This document shows, in pieces, positions 12,201-25,613 of a stretch of 64,000 bases of DNA. Below the pieces are notes generated by a model. That model did not search any database, had not been told where the DNA came from, and saw only the letters and a list, made by a program, of their open reading frames with translations. Position 1 is the stretch's first letter. Each line of letters starts with the position of its first letter. Source of the stretch: Oegoconia quadripuncta (Eukaryota; Arthropoda; Insecta; Lepidoptera; Autostichidae); contig OX438751.1 in assembly GCA_949316235.1 (NCBI GenBank), positions 1,098,413 to 1,162,412 on the forward strand, given 5' to 3'. The position numbers and the translations under genes were made by a program.

Positions 12201-15200
12201 TGTTCGACGTAATTAACCTTCTATTGAGCTCCCTAATAATAACGTTGTTACACCTGTGAACTCTGTCCATAAAAGACGCTATCCTTAGTCTCACGATGGC
12301 ATCAAACGTGTTCACCCTGGCCTCGAAGAACATCCCCGAGGCGCTGCAGTACCGGTCTAAACCCATTAATTGCCGAAAGATGTTATTATACTGAACACGG
12401 ATATATATATAAATTAGCAACATGTTATCAAGTGATAGTTTAGAGTTCCTCCCAAGCAACCAATACATGCCCTTGTATTTCGAGTATAAGTATGTAGATT
12501 TTTATGTTACCTCGTGTAGTCTAAACGGCCGATTTGGAAATGCAAGGTGTCATTCGATTCATCTAAATGTCTAGAGTGTCATAGACATGAGATACATTTT
12601 ATAGTAAAAAATTAAACATGGCGCCCGCAAACCATATTCTTGTGTGAACACGAAAGCTCCGTTACGCACTTTAATTTACACTTCCTTTCACCTGTACACC
12701 AACACTAACGTTTGCTGCACAATATTCTGCCATTAATAAGCTTCAAAAGTTAGAATGCACAAATTATAAGAATTATAAAGAAAAATGCAACTTCACTCGT
12801 CGAGATCCCGCCGAAAAGCCATATGATATCATGTAGAAATAATTTATTTTAAACATATATTTCAAGCAAATATTAATTCAAATCAGACCATTAATTTAAT
12901 ATGAAACCTTATCTTGTCTACTTAGCCGAAAATACAAACAGAAAAACCAATTTGTTATTTGTGTGTAACTCAATCCGTATGTCATTGAAAGCCCTCCACA
13001 ACTAGCTCCCGCCCAGCATCTTAGGGAGAAGGGAGTGACTGAAAACCAGCGCTACTCGAGAACATGTTCTCAAGTAAGCAAATGCTGAGTCACTTCCTTT
13101 TGCCTAATAACAATACCTAAGTATACTAATCTAATTCTACAGATAATTTTTTTTTATATATAAATAATTTATAACTAAGGAAACCGATTTAGTGTACCTA
13201 CATCTATATACATAAAGATTGTTGTGACTTTGTTATTAGAGCAATAAGCCGAGATCCCGCCAAAAAGCCATATGATATTTATTTGTATATCATATCATTG
13301 TGAGTGATAAGATGGATGACGCTACGCAGATTTAAACGTTCCCCGAAATTTACCTACAAACTTTGTACAAACTAACAATTTTACCTCGTTTGTTATACTT
13401 ACCTAGTTCTTTACAAAAGGATATAACTTATTTGCCTTCATAAAGAAAAACTAAACGTAACTACTTCCGGCAACTTTCGAAATCGCCTGATTCTACTAAC
13501 TTCCCGCGGCATTAACAATTCAAATTACGCACGTTTCTCGAAAACCATTTCTATTCATAACTGCCATAAGGTTTTGTTTCCGTTCACATATACAACACTA
13601 CATGAAGTGAAGGCAAGCTATTGTTCCTTGTCAAAGTTTACGACGCCGCAGAGGGTAAACCGTCGTGTGGATAATGGTATATAATGATAGACACTATTTG
13701 ATGGTAAAGTAGGCTAGGATAACTTGTGAAGAATTCTAAAGCTGCAACTAATATTTTAGTGGTAGATGTTTTTTTAGGAATTCTAAAACTCTGCTATATT
13801 GAAAGAAAGAAAGAAAGAATGAAAGAATAGTTCATTGTGAACGCCAAAACACGATACAAAAACAAAGAAGTAGTAAATTATAGCTAAAATAGAAATACAA
13901 TTATGAAGAAGATCCGACAATGCTGTCACGTGTTGCGGCGTGCACAAATGGGTTAGCACTCAGCTCATGCTGCGACGAATCACAGCGCTGGTTTTCAGTG
14001 CCCCCAATATATTGGCGTTTTACATAATTAGTGCTCTAGCTTTTGTGATGACACCTCAGGGATCGACAGCGAGTCCCGCTGGAAATTAAGCAAAATCATC
14101 TGAGATATTTTAGAATGGACAGCTGACTCTGAATGCCAACCAAGTCGTCATATTTGTAAAAGGATGCCCTTTTTTTTCGCGGGGACATGCGTTACGCGTA
14201 CCGCTCGCCTGGGGGACGGCGAGACGGTTATGTGGGGCTCCCCTCCCTATCGGGAAGGTTACAAATTATAACCCCGCGGCGACCTTCCATCGGCGGTAGC
14301 GAGAGGACCTGAGAACGCAAAAGCGGCTTCAGGTCCCTCCATCCCAAAGGAGAGGCCCGTTCCGGGGGGCGGCTAGCGTGCCCTCCGCGGGGGCGCTGTC
14401 GCGCCTCACACCGCGATCAGCGAGCGGTATGAGGCGCGTCAGGGCCCGATGCGACGACACCCCCTCGATCGCTCCGGGGGTGTCATCCTCTCCCGGGTCG
14501 CGTCCGATGACTGCATCGCCCCGAGATGTTAAAGGATGCCCCTAATAATGGCATAGAAATATTTGTAGACTCGAGAAATAGGAGTCTAGAAAGATCCCCG
14601 AGCAACATATGCATACATTACTCAAGATTCGACCAGATAATCCAAATTGGTTGATAGGGCCATAGGAAGTGAGGATTAGTCCTTGAAATACGAACAATTA
14701 TTCTTTATAAATGATAAGATAAAGTTATAATAAATATATCCAAGTTTGTGATTAGTTTTTCTTGCAAAACTATAAGCATAAACTAAACTACAACTGAATG
14801 TAATTTTATATGGATATCTGAAATTGGTGAATTAAACCTACTTCAGTAATATTTCATTATCTATTTCCGGAGATTTTACTTATTTACTTACTGCTAGAAA
14901 CATCCACGTAGGCTCGCTGCGTTTGCGGAATCTCTTCAGACATTCTATCGTATCCGCTTTAGCCTGAAGGAAAAGATGGTGAAGTCAATTATACTGTAAA
15001 TTTGCCAAGTTCAGGATTGCTAGGAGAATTATATAGTAGTGTAAGGTTGCATATTTCAGTTGGACCTTCATTACGATGTCACATGCTGAGGCTCGATCTC
15101 TACAAACCTAACCTACCCGGGTTCAAACCATTGTGAACCATTTTAGACAATAATTTTTTTCTTTAGACTATGGATGTTTTTTTTTGGTTGTTCTAGACAG

Positions 15201-18200
15201 ATCGTATTTCATTCTTTTATAGCTTATTGAACTCTAGTCACACACATAGTAACCTATACCCAGTTTTCTAACGAAATAAAACAAGATTTAGGTAAGTGTA
15301 AGTTACCAATATATGTGCTACAATCGTCTTTCCATTTGAGATTACCACCAAAAGAAAAGCCTCTCCAGTCGCGATGGCAACTGAGTTTGGTAACGAGTTG
15401 CTGAAAAGTATTGAATATTCTTGTAAGACAACCAGTTGCCAAAGATGAATGCGTATTCTTGTTAGACAACTATAGTTGCAGAAAAGCGAATTTCTACACT
15501 ACTATTTGGACTTTTTCTTCCCAAATAAACTTAATAAATCTCAGGTCAAACAATATTAGAATTTTCACGAAAACTAATAAGTTGAATCGAAATTAGATAA
15601 TTATATGTATTTTATGCAAGCATGCATGCATTTTTTTCTAAAGCCGTTTGGTAAATCACAGGAAAGTTATATCAATGTCTCACCACAGCTAGGTGAAGAT
15701 TGTCTCCTCCCAGTTCCACCTTGATTTTCTTTAGATTGCCAACCATGCCGATGCAGGGTCCACACCACTCCGAATATACATCCACGACTGCCAACAAGAA
15801 TGTTTGACTTTAAACATTACAGCTGGGGTGAGGTCGACCTCAAATTTAGGCCTGGCAAAGTCAAGTAGAAGACGGCTTGATTTTTGTAGTAGTTCAAAGC
15901 GAAAACATTGTGTGTGAAGATTATGCCATTCAAAAATAGTTAATAATAATAATAATTAAATATTTCGGACACTTACACCAATCATCTAGTCCCAAACTAA
16001 GCAAAGCTTGTACTATGGATACTAGATAATGGATAAACATACATAAATATTTATATAAACATCCAAGACTCGGGAATAAATGTTCATATTTATCACATAA
16101 ACATTCACCCGTCGCGGGATTCGAACCCGCAACCGTTGGTTTCGCTGATAGGGTCACTATCCACTACACCAATCGGTCGTCAAGTTAACTGCGATTAAGA
16201 GACTTAAACTAGTGTCCATTATAAATGACCTATGCAGATCTATTATACCATTCCCTCCGGTTGAAATTCGTCCTCTAGGCCAGCGGCTTACATGTACCGC
16301 ATAAAACCCGAGGGCCGAAGAGTTTAACGTCCTCCCAGAGTTCGGCTTCTAGTTTGGTTAAATGCATAACATTCGTAAAGAATGTGTACAGGAGTTTACT
16401 TCTTCAATTCATATGAACCATATGCTTGTTCAGTCAGCTATATCCGGTGACAGTCCTCAAAACTTCAAGGCTTCCAGAGCAAAGCTCTGCGAGTAGTCCT
16501 TACAAAGTTCTTTCGCAAACCATTGTCCGGACATATTAGCCCAAAGTAGTGGCAGAAAGGCAGGCCTACCCTAGAAAAGTAAGTTTTCCTCGAAATGCCT
16601 TGTCAAGACAGCTGATGCATATCCTAAACAGATGCGAAGTAAGTTATTATTTTGTGTTGTTTTTTTTTCTCATTTTATCATTCTGCCTACTCTGTGACAA
16701 AACGTTGCGCACGCCACTGGCCCAACTAGCCCAACTTTACGGTCATAGGTTTGTAGGGACACAATGTATGTGACGTAATACGTTCTCAAATGTCACCAGC
16801 GGGTTAGCGAACGATTATTGCACCGCGTGGGCTCGCCAGTCGTTCCCCGTCGCGCTCCTCGCTAATTCGCCCTCGTGTACCGTGTTTCTATGTAATACTG
16901 TTTCGTATAATTTAGAGTCAGATAAATAAATAACTGTGAATGTGAATCTCTGGTTTTCCTTATCGATACGCTGCACACCTTCTGGTTGACTGTACCCAAC
17001 CCGTACGCACAAGAGACCCCTATAACACGTACAGGTTAATGGCCACTGGAAATCTCATAGCAGATTCGGACAGGAGTAGGCTTACAGGATCGATACCGAA
17101 GGTCGAACCATTAACGATTATAAGATGTAGTCGAAGCTGTGAAGAAGACCGAAAGTATTCCATGGACATGAAATTCTCAACGATAGATATCTAAATATAT
17201 AAAGGAAGAAGCTGACTGACTGACTGACTGACTGACTGACTGACTGACATATCAACGCACAGGCCAAACCGCTGGGTCTAGAGTTTCCAAATTTGGCACG
17301 TAGGTTCCTTACGAGGTCTAGGGGAGCACTAAGAAAGGATTTTTCAAAATTCACCCTTTAAGGGGGTGAAACAGGGGTGGGAAGTTTGTATGAAGAAACA
17401 GTATAACTTGGACATTTCGACTATTTTCGACTCGAAACTTCGCAAGAGTACTCCTAGAAACAAATAAGCTAATACGTGTTTTGAGATTTTTCGAAAAACA
17501 ACCCCCTGGGTTGTGAAATGGGGGTTAAAACCGTAAAATCGATATTGGTGTCTTTATTTAGGTTTTATGGGATGTTGATTTTGAAAATGACATTTATTTT
17601 AAGTTAACCCTCTAGGGTTGAGATAGGGGTGGGGGTTGATACCAAAAAAGTCAATATTGGTGTCATTATTTAGGTTTTTTGGGACGTTGATTACGAAAAT
17701 GCCATTTGTTTTGAAGCTAACCCCTTGGGGTTAGAGAATGCGATAAGAGTGAGTTGAGATTTTTCGAAAAACAGCCCCGTGGGGTGTGAAATGGGGGTTG
17801 AAACCATAAAATCGATATTGGTGTCGTTATTTAGGTTTTTTGGGATGTTGATTATGAAAATGATATTTATTTTAAGCCAACCCTCTAGGGGTGAGATAGG
17901 GGTGGGGGATGATACCAAAAAAGTCTATATTGGTGTCGTTATTTAGGTTTTTTGGGACGTTGATTGCGAAAATGACATTTATTTTGAAGCTAACCCCTTA
18001 CGGGTTGCGATAGTGGTAGGGGTTAAAATCACAAATTCAAATTGGTGTCGAAGTCGAAGAGTCAAAGTCTCAAATTCGAAGGCTCAAAGTCGAAGGCTGA
18101 AAGTCGAAGGCTCAAAGTCGAAGGCTAAAAGTCGAAGACTCAAAGTCGAAGACTCAAAGTCGAAAGCTCAAAGTCGAAGGCTCAAAGTCGAAGGCTTAAA

Positions 18201-21200
18201 ATCGAAGGCTCAAAGACGAAGGCTCAAAGTCGAAGACTCAAAGTCGAAAAGTAAAATTCATAGTCAAAGTCATGTCAAAGTCATAGTCAAAGTCATAGTC
18301 AAAGTCATAGTCAAAGTCATAGTCAAAGTCATAGTCATAGGCAAAGTCATAGTCAAAGTCATAGTCAATGTCAAAGTCATAGTCAAAGTCATAGTCATAG
18401 TCATAGTCATAGTCATAGTCATAGTCATAGTCATAGTCATAGTCATAGTCATAGTCATAGTCATAGTCATAGTCATAGTCATAGTCATAGTCATAGTCAT
18501 AGTCATAGTCATAGTCATAGTCATAGTCATAGTCATAGTCATAGTCATAGTCATAGTCATAGTCATAGTCATAGTCATAGTCATAGTCATAGTCATAGTC
18601 ATAGTCATAGTCATAGTCATAGTCATAGTCATAGTCATAGTCATAGTCATAGTCATAGTCATAGTCATAGTCATAGTCATAGTCATAGTCATAGTCATAG
18701 TCATAGTCATAGTCATAGTCATAGTCATAGTCATAGTCATAGTCATAGTCATAGTCATAGTCATAGTCATAGTCATAGTCATAGTCATAGTCATAGTCAT
18801 AGTCATAGTCATAGTCATAGTCATAGTCATAGTCATAGTCATAGTCATAGTCATAGTCATAGTCATAGTCATAGTCATAGTCATAGTCATAGTCATAGTC
18901 AAAGTCAAAGTCGTAGTCAATGTCATAGTCGAAGTCATAGTCAAAGTCATAGTTAAAGTTTTAGTCAAAGTCATAGTCATAGTCAAAGGGGTGAATAGAA
19001 TTTCCAAATTTGGCACGTAGCTTCCTTACGAGGTCTAGGGGAGCACTAAGAAAGGATTTTTCAAAATTCACCCTTTAAGGGGGTGAAACAGGAGTGGGAA
19101 GTTTGTATGAAGAAACAGTATAACTTGGACATTTCGACTATTTTCGACTCGAAACTTCGCAAGAGTACTCCTAGGAACAAATAAGCTAATACGTGTTTTG
19201 AGATTTTTCGAAAAACAACCCCCTGGGTTGTGAAATGGGGGTTAAAACCATAAAATCGATATTGGTGTCGTTATTTAGGTTTTATGGGATGTTAATTATG
19301 AAAATAACATTTATTTTAAGTTAACCCTCTAGGGTTGAGATAGGGGTGGGCGTTGATACCAAAAAGTCAATATTGGTGTCATTATTTAGGTTTTTTGGGA
19401 CGTTGATTACGAAAATGCCATGTGTTTTGAAGCTAACCCCTTGGGGTTAGAGAATGAGATAAGGGTAAGTTGAGATTTTTCGAAAAACAGCCCCCTGGGG
19501 TGTGAAATGGGGGTTGAAACCATAAAATCGATATTGGTGTCGTTATTTAGGTTTTTTGGGATGTTGATTATGAAAATGACATTTATATTAAGCCAACCCT
19601 CTAGGGGTGAGATAGGGGTGGGGGATGATACCAAAAAAGTCTATATTAGTGTCGTTATTTAGGTTTTTTGGGACGTTGATTGCGAAAATGACATTTATTT
19701 TGAAGCTAACCCCTTACGGGTTGCGATAGTGGTAGGGGTTGAAATCACAAATTCAAATCGCACAGGCCAAACCGCTGGGTTTAGAGTTTCCAAATTTGGC
19801 ACGTAGGTTCCTTACGAGGTCTAGGGGAGCACTAAGAAAGGATTTTTCAAAATTCACCCTTTAAGGGGGTGAAACAGGGGTGGGAAGCTTGTATGAAGAA
19901 ACAGTATAACTTGGACATTTCGACTATTTTCGACTCGAAATTTCCCAAGAGTTCTCCTAGGAACAAATAAGCTAAAAAGTGTTTTGAGATTTTTCGAAAA
20001 ACAACCCCCTGTGTTGTGAAATGGGGGTTAAATAATAATAATAATAATAAAATCATTTATTTGCAGCCAATAAAGCCATAGTAAGTACAAAAATAATGCG
20101 TAAAATTGCGTAAAATTGTAAATAATACTATTAAAATTAAAATTAAAATTTCGTCAGTCCAATGTTGGTGTCAATGTGGTATACTTTACATATTTCTCAC
20201 TTTCGGTTCTCACTCCGATGTACAGTTAGCCAATATTTAAAAATTGGACCGTCCAGTCCTTCACACACTGCCTTGAGAATGCTGTTATCAGAGCAGCGAA
20301 GTCTCTCCCAAAAAGAGGCCACGCGTGCTCTCATAACAGCAAAAAAGTCAGGTACCCTCGCCTCAGCGAACATGCCCGACGCACTACAGAAACGCGGATG
20401 TCTCATGAGGATGCGAAATGCGTCATTGTATTGCACCCTCATGGTGCTGTAAGATTTACGCGTAAAATCAACCCAGAGTTGGCACGTGTAGAAACACTGG
20501 CAGTATGCATTAAATAATGTCACCTTAACCATGTTGCTACACTTGCCAAATCTGCGCGCGAGCATATTGCACCGCACCGAGAGCGCCCTCCTCTCTCGCT
20601 CCATGTCCTGATCGTCTTTCAGGTCGGTAGAAAGTATGTGGCCTAAGTATCTAAACGTCTCCACAGCCCGAACTACTGAATTGTTCATCTTAATTTCTGG
20701 CACATTCTCCGGGCCTCTCCCTGCTTTAAAAATCATTAAGTTAGTTTTACATACATTATATTTCAATCCATGAGCATCGGCATAAAGCTCACAGATTGAA
20801 AGCAACTTTCTAAGACCCTTGATAGAGGGGCTGAGTAGCACCATATCATCAGCGTAGCTGAGGTTGTACACACAGACCCCACCCACATGACAACCTGTTC
20901 GGGTGCCCCTCAGCCCCACTATCAAGTCATTTATGTATACATTAAAGAGGTCCGGAGAAGTTATCCCCCCTTGGCGAACTCCGCATTCCAGCCTATAACT
21001 GCTGGATGTCGCATCACCCCATTTCACAAAGTTCGTTTGATTTCCGTACCAATACATCAACAGATCTACAACTTTTTCTGATACCCCTGAGCCGAGTAGT
21101 TTGTTCCAGAGTATTTCATAATTCACCAGATCAAATGCCCGGCTCAGGTCAAGGAAACACGCATAGACCGTAGTGTTACGACTTCTGTAGTAATTAACGG

Positions 21201-24200
21201 TGTGCTTTAAACTTAATATCGCAGAGTCTGTTGACAAACCGGGACGGAAACCAAACTGAGCATCATCTAAACATAAATTTTTCAACAGTTCGGGCTGCAA
21301 TAGACGCTCAAAGATCTTTCCAATCACCGTGCCTAATGAAATTGGGCGGTAATTATTAGCAGCTCCCATGTCACCCGTTCTGTTCTTAGCTATGGGAATA
21401 ACAATGGTCTTCATGAGATCCGGCGGCAAATAGGAATATCTCAAACACAAGTTGTACAGACTGCATAATCTAGAATACAGGATCCCACCCACATGGAGTA
21501 TGTGCTCAAGACTCAGATCATCATAACCAGGAGATTTACCACGCTTCATTTTTCGAACAACTTGTGATACGTCATTAGAAGTAAATTGAATCTCCAGGCC
21601 ATTTCTCTTACTACAGCTGGTTTCAACCTCCCTAAGCACAGACCCCGACACTGGCTGCGGAGTCATTTTAAAGTTAGTAGAAAACATGTTTGCTATTTGT
21701 GTTGGGTCCTGTAATCCGTCCACTGACACAGGTAAGTTCTGTTTAAAATTATTTATTTTTTTAGTAAGTTTCCAGAATTTTCCAAAATTATTTCCTTCTC
21801 TATTCGCTGCCAACATATCTAATTCAATTTTTTCCTGATTATTTTGACACCATTTAAGTTTATTTTTAAAAATTTTGCGATGAAAATTCATTTTCTCAAA
21901 AGCATCACCCGAGGACGCCCTACCAGCTAGCACCCAGCAGTTATAATGCAATCTGTACAAACTGGTGAGAGTCCTTTACATATAAGTTCCAACCCATGAC
22001 CTGTTTGTGTTTTTTAACACGACCAAAGCGAGAAACAAAAGTCGTACTGGCTCCATCCTGTAGTATACGTACAATATTAACATATAATTCATTAATAAAT
22101 TTACAGTGCTCCTTAAATTTTGAGCACTGTTTAAAGTTACAATCACTACAGTCTTTGCATTCCAAATAATCGTTTAATCAGTGCTTGAAGACGAGAGTTA
22201 TGGCACTGAAAGGAGATCTCTCCCTAATAAACCTAAAATAATAATGAGTAACAGTAGTTATAATATTGTTCTATTTGACTAGAGTCTCTATTTCCCCATC
22301 TTATCTTGTTTGGCATATCCGTGTCAATTGCAGTATACTCCTCCATTATGCCATCAATGTTACATACTAAACGTAATGGGAAGTGGTCCGACCACGACAC
22401 CTCCTTTAAGACACTGACTGATACGACAGTATCCCATGCCGCCTGGGTCGTAATACAGTGGTCTAACCACCTACATGAACCGTGTGCCTCACTTACAAAC
22501 GTGAAGACGTCCGAATTTATCCCCAATACTTCAATATCCGCACAACGCCACCGCTGTTCCTCACAAAAGCTCGATAGCTCCCTGCCGAATCTAGTCCCTG
22601 GATGCGAATTAAAGTCACCAAGCACGAAAACAGCTTGTATATCACATTCTTCTATAATAGCACTCACCCGAGCTAAACAGTTTGTGAACTCGGGGAGGTT
22701 GTCAGGCTCATCAGTAGGCATATAGACGTTAATTATTAACACTGAACAGAGGCCAAGTGATATTCGAATTGCGGCAATCCTGTCACACGCACAGTCCACC
22801 ACAGACACATTCGGAAATTTGGCCTTCCTCCATAGAAGAGCGAGTCCACCATATGGTCTACCACGTAGGACTCCCGCTGAAGTATCTACAGACGATGTGG
22901 CAACACAAGCAAAACTAGCATCAATACTGTGTACGTAGTCCAGATCATGGGGCAGAAGCCACGTCTCTTGTAGGGCGATGATGTCGTTATGTTTACAAAG
23001 TTCCTGAATATGGGAAATGGATCTTTTTATGGATTTACAGTTGTATGTCACCATAAATGTCGACGTTAAATTGGTTTTATTTGTTGTTCTTGTATCCATA
23101 ATTATTATTTGCTTAACACATTTACTATCGGCATGGCTATCCCAGCTGAGCGCTCACGAAAAATCCTATACTTTATACCTTCCGGCCAGAAGTCATTCGA
23201 TAAAAAATTACTTAGCCTATTCCTTGACACGAGAACCTTAAAAGAATTAAAACCAGTTTCATGCTTTTGGCCTAAAATCTGGACGTCAATACTTTCCTCT
23301 CCCATGTCTTTTACATGTTCTTTGATATCCTCCACTGTTGTAGACTTAGATAATCGTGATACGTATATCGTAATAGGCATTTCCGCGGGCTGTATCTTGC
23401 TAGGGCGCAAAGCCGACCCGCACATATTACTAATTCTTTTAACGGATTTCTTCCGTCGTTCCACTAGAACAAAGTCTTCCTCATTACTTTTAACATTTTC
23501 AACTTTGTTACATTGACCCGTATGGTCATTTTTAGCGTGGCGCTCCTCGGTATGCATAACCATATCACGATACGATGACGTGCGAACCGGTTCCAGTGAG
23601 TCAGCTGTGATCCGAGTGCGAGGTGTAGGTAAGGGTGGGGAGTACTCGCGGGCCAGCCCGGGTGTAGGACGCGGCGGCAGCTGCGCGGGCGGCTGGAGCG
23701 GCACTTGCACGTTCATTTCGGCATTTGAGCGTCGTCGTTGCGGTGTGATGTTTATAGATGGCATCTTATTATCGTTGGCTAATTTATTAAAATGGGTTTC
23801 ATTGAGTAACCGCTTAATGTCTAATAAATCTACCTTCAATGCTTCGAGGTCGGACGTGAACCCCTCCACCTCGGCACTCCGCTGCTTGCTCGATTTAAGT
23901 GCAGATAATTCCTTTTTTAGTACAGACATTTCTTTAAGGAATGCCGTCACGTCTATATGATCGAAGGTGACGGGCGGCAGCTTTGTCAGGTTTCTAGCTA
24001 CAAATATTGGTAAACTGTTTGGCTCGTATTCTTTAATTAACTTAATAATTTCTTGGATACTTTTTTGCTCAGATCCATCTTTCCTTCTCAACAATTTTTT
24101 ATTCGGTGCTAGTAATGACACAACCAGGTGCCGCGCATTTTCTATCTCTTCAGGCGTGTAAGCACTGATACATATCTGCAAGATTGCTGTTTCAGGTAAG

Positions 24201-25582
24201 GTATCTATTTTGTCCGTAACGAAAGCTAGAAGCTCACTTATCACCACATTACATGAGGTACATTTAGACAATTCGTCAAACTTTTTATTATAAGTCGTGT
24301 TATTTACGTCTGCTGTTGAGGCAGGGGGGGGATTGTCAGACAACCTCCTCGTGTGCCTGATGGCTACTTGTCCCCCTGGATACGTCTGGGGGGAACGGTA
24401 GTCGTTGGGCCGGTGCACCCTGGGCATCGGTCAACAACTTCCCTTTTAAGGGTTCTTGTTGACCGATGGCGAATAGTCTGACACCGGGGGGCTCCTCCGC
24501 GTGTCCCTCTGGTGTAGCAGAGGGCACTGCGGATGGAGCAGGAGACGTTCCCCTCCTAGTGGGGGAGTAAGGGTGGGCTCGGTGTGCACTCGCACTGCCG
24601 CCGAGCAGGCCTGGGGAGGAGGTTTGGGGTGAACCTCCTACCCCTTGCCACCGCCGGGCTCGTAATCCGGGACCGCGGCTTTCAGCTGCAGTCCGGGACC
24701 GAGGGTCTTGGCTTAACCGCCCGGACCGCGAGGAAGGAAAACCTCTATAAAAAACCAGCCCAAGTCTCGGCTCCGAGGCTCGCCTCGGCGCCGAGATGCC
24801 CTCGTCGTCCCACTCCCGAAAATTCGTTTTCGGGAGTGGAGCGACTAGGGATGATGGAGGGCGAATTCCACCACAGCGGGCTGCGGCGAGGAAGCGGCGC
24901 TCCCTGAGGAATGCCCATATGTCCATATGGGCAGGGGACGCCGTGGAATCGTCTGCAGCACTTGGGCGACCTCTCCTTGACGACTGCAGCTAAGGCTGCG
25001 GCCGTCGACGAGAGGTCGTGGGAAGCGGCCCTCTCCCTCTGCTCGCAGGGGGAGACGGCGGGAGGGTTGGGGGGGCGGTTTTCCCCCGCCTCCTCTCCGG
25101 GCCTCCCGCTGTTGCAGGCCGCTATGGTAGGGGACGACCTCTCTGCTGAGAGGTCGTAGCCGTGCGGGACGGCCACTCTTTGCCGGCCGCAGCCAGGTTC
25201 GAGCTGCCGACGCCAAGGAGAGGCCGTGGAAAGCGGCCCTCTGCCCCCTGGCGATCCGGGGGATCACCGCCCACACATAGGCCCCGCGAGAAGGCGCGCG
25301 CGGTGTTTTCCGCGCGCCTTCTAGAGGTGGCTGGACCAGGCGATTCCTCCCTGCTTCAGCCCAGAGGTGGGCCTGCCGCCGCTTTTGTCCTGGCGGCGGG
25401 CACCGCGCTGGCGTGGCTGCGGACGAATACCAGATGGTACCCGCGGCCACGCCGTCAACGGCGCGCGCGAGGGAACACCCAGGAGTTTTTAGTCGGTAGG
25501 CCGGCACCTCCTGTGCCGGAGTCCGACATAATCCGCCCCCTTCCCCCGAGGAGGGCGGATAAGCATGAGCGTTTCTCCTGGT

Positions 25583-25613
<31 letters not shown>

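Noticed and set aside
16083..16186. tRNA genes at SINE heads (also 9612, 33540, 37968, 57111, 59586)
   Set aside because: A- and B-box-like stretches are present but each is followed by a shared SINE body and is repeated; cloverleaf pairing looks poor.
18013..19020. Long open frames on both strands of the hexamer array
   Set aside because: A 6-bp repeat without stops gives endless dipeptides (VI or TM); no start context or family.
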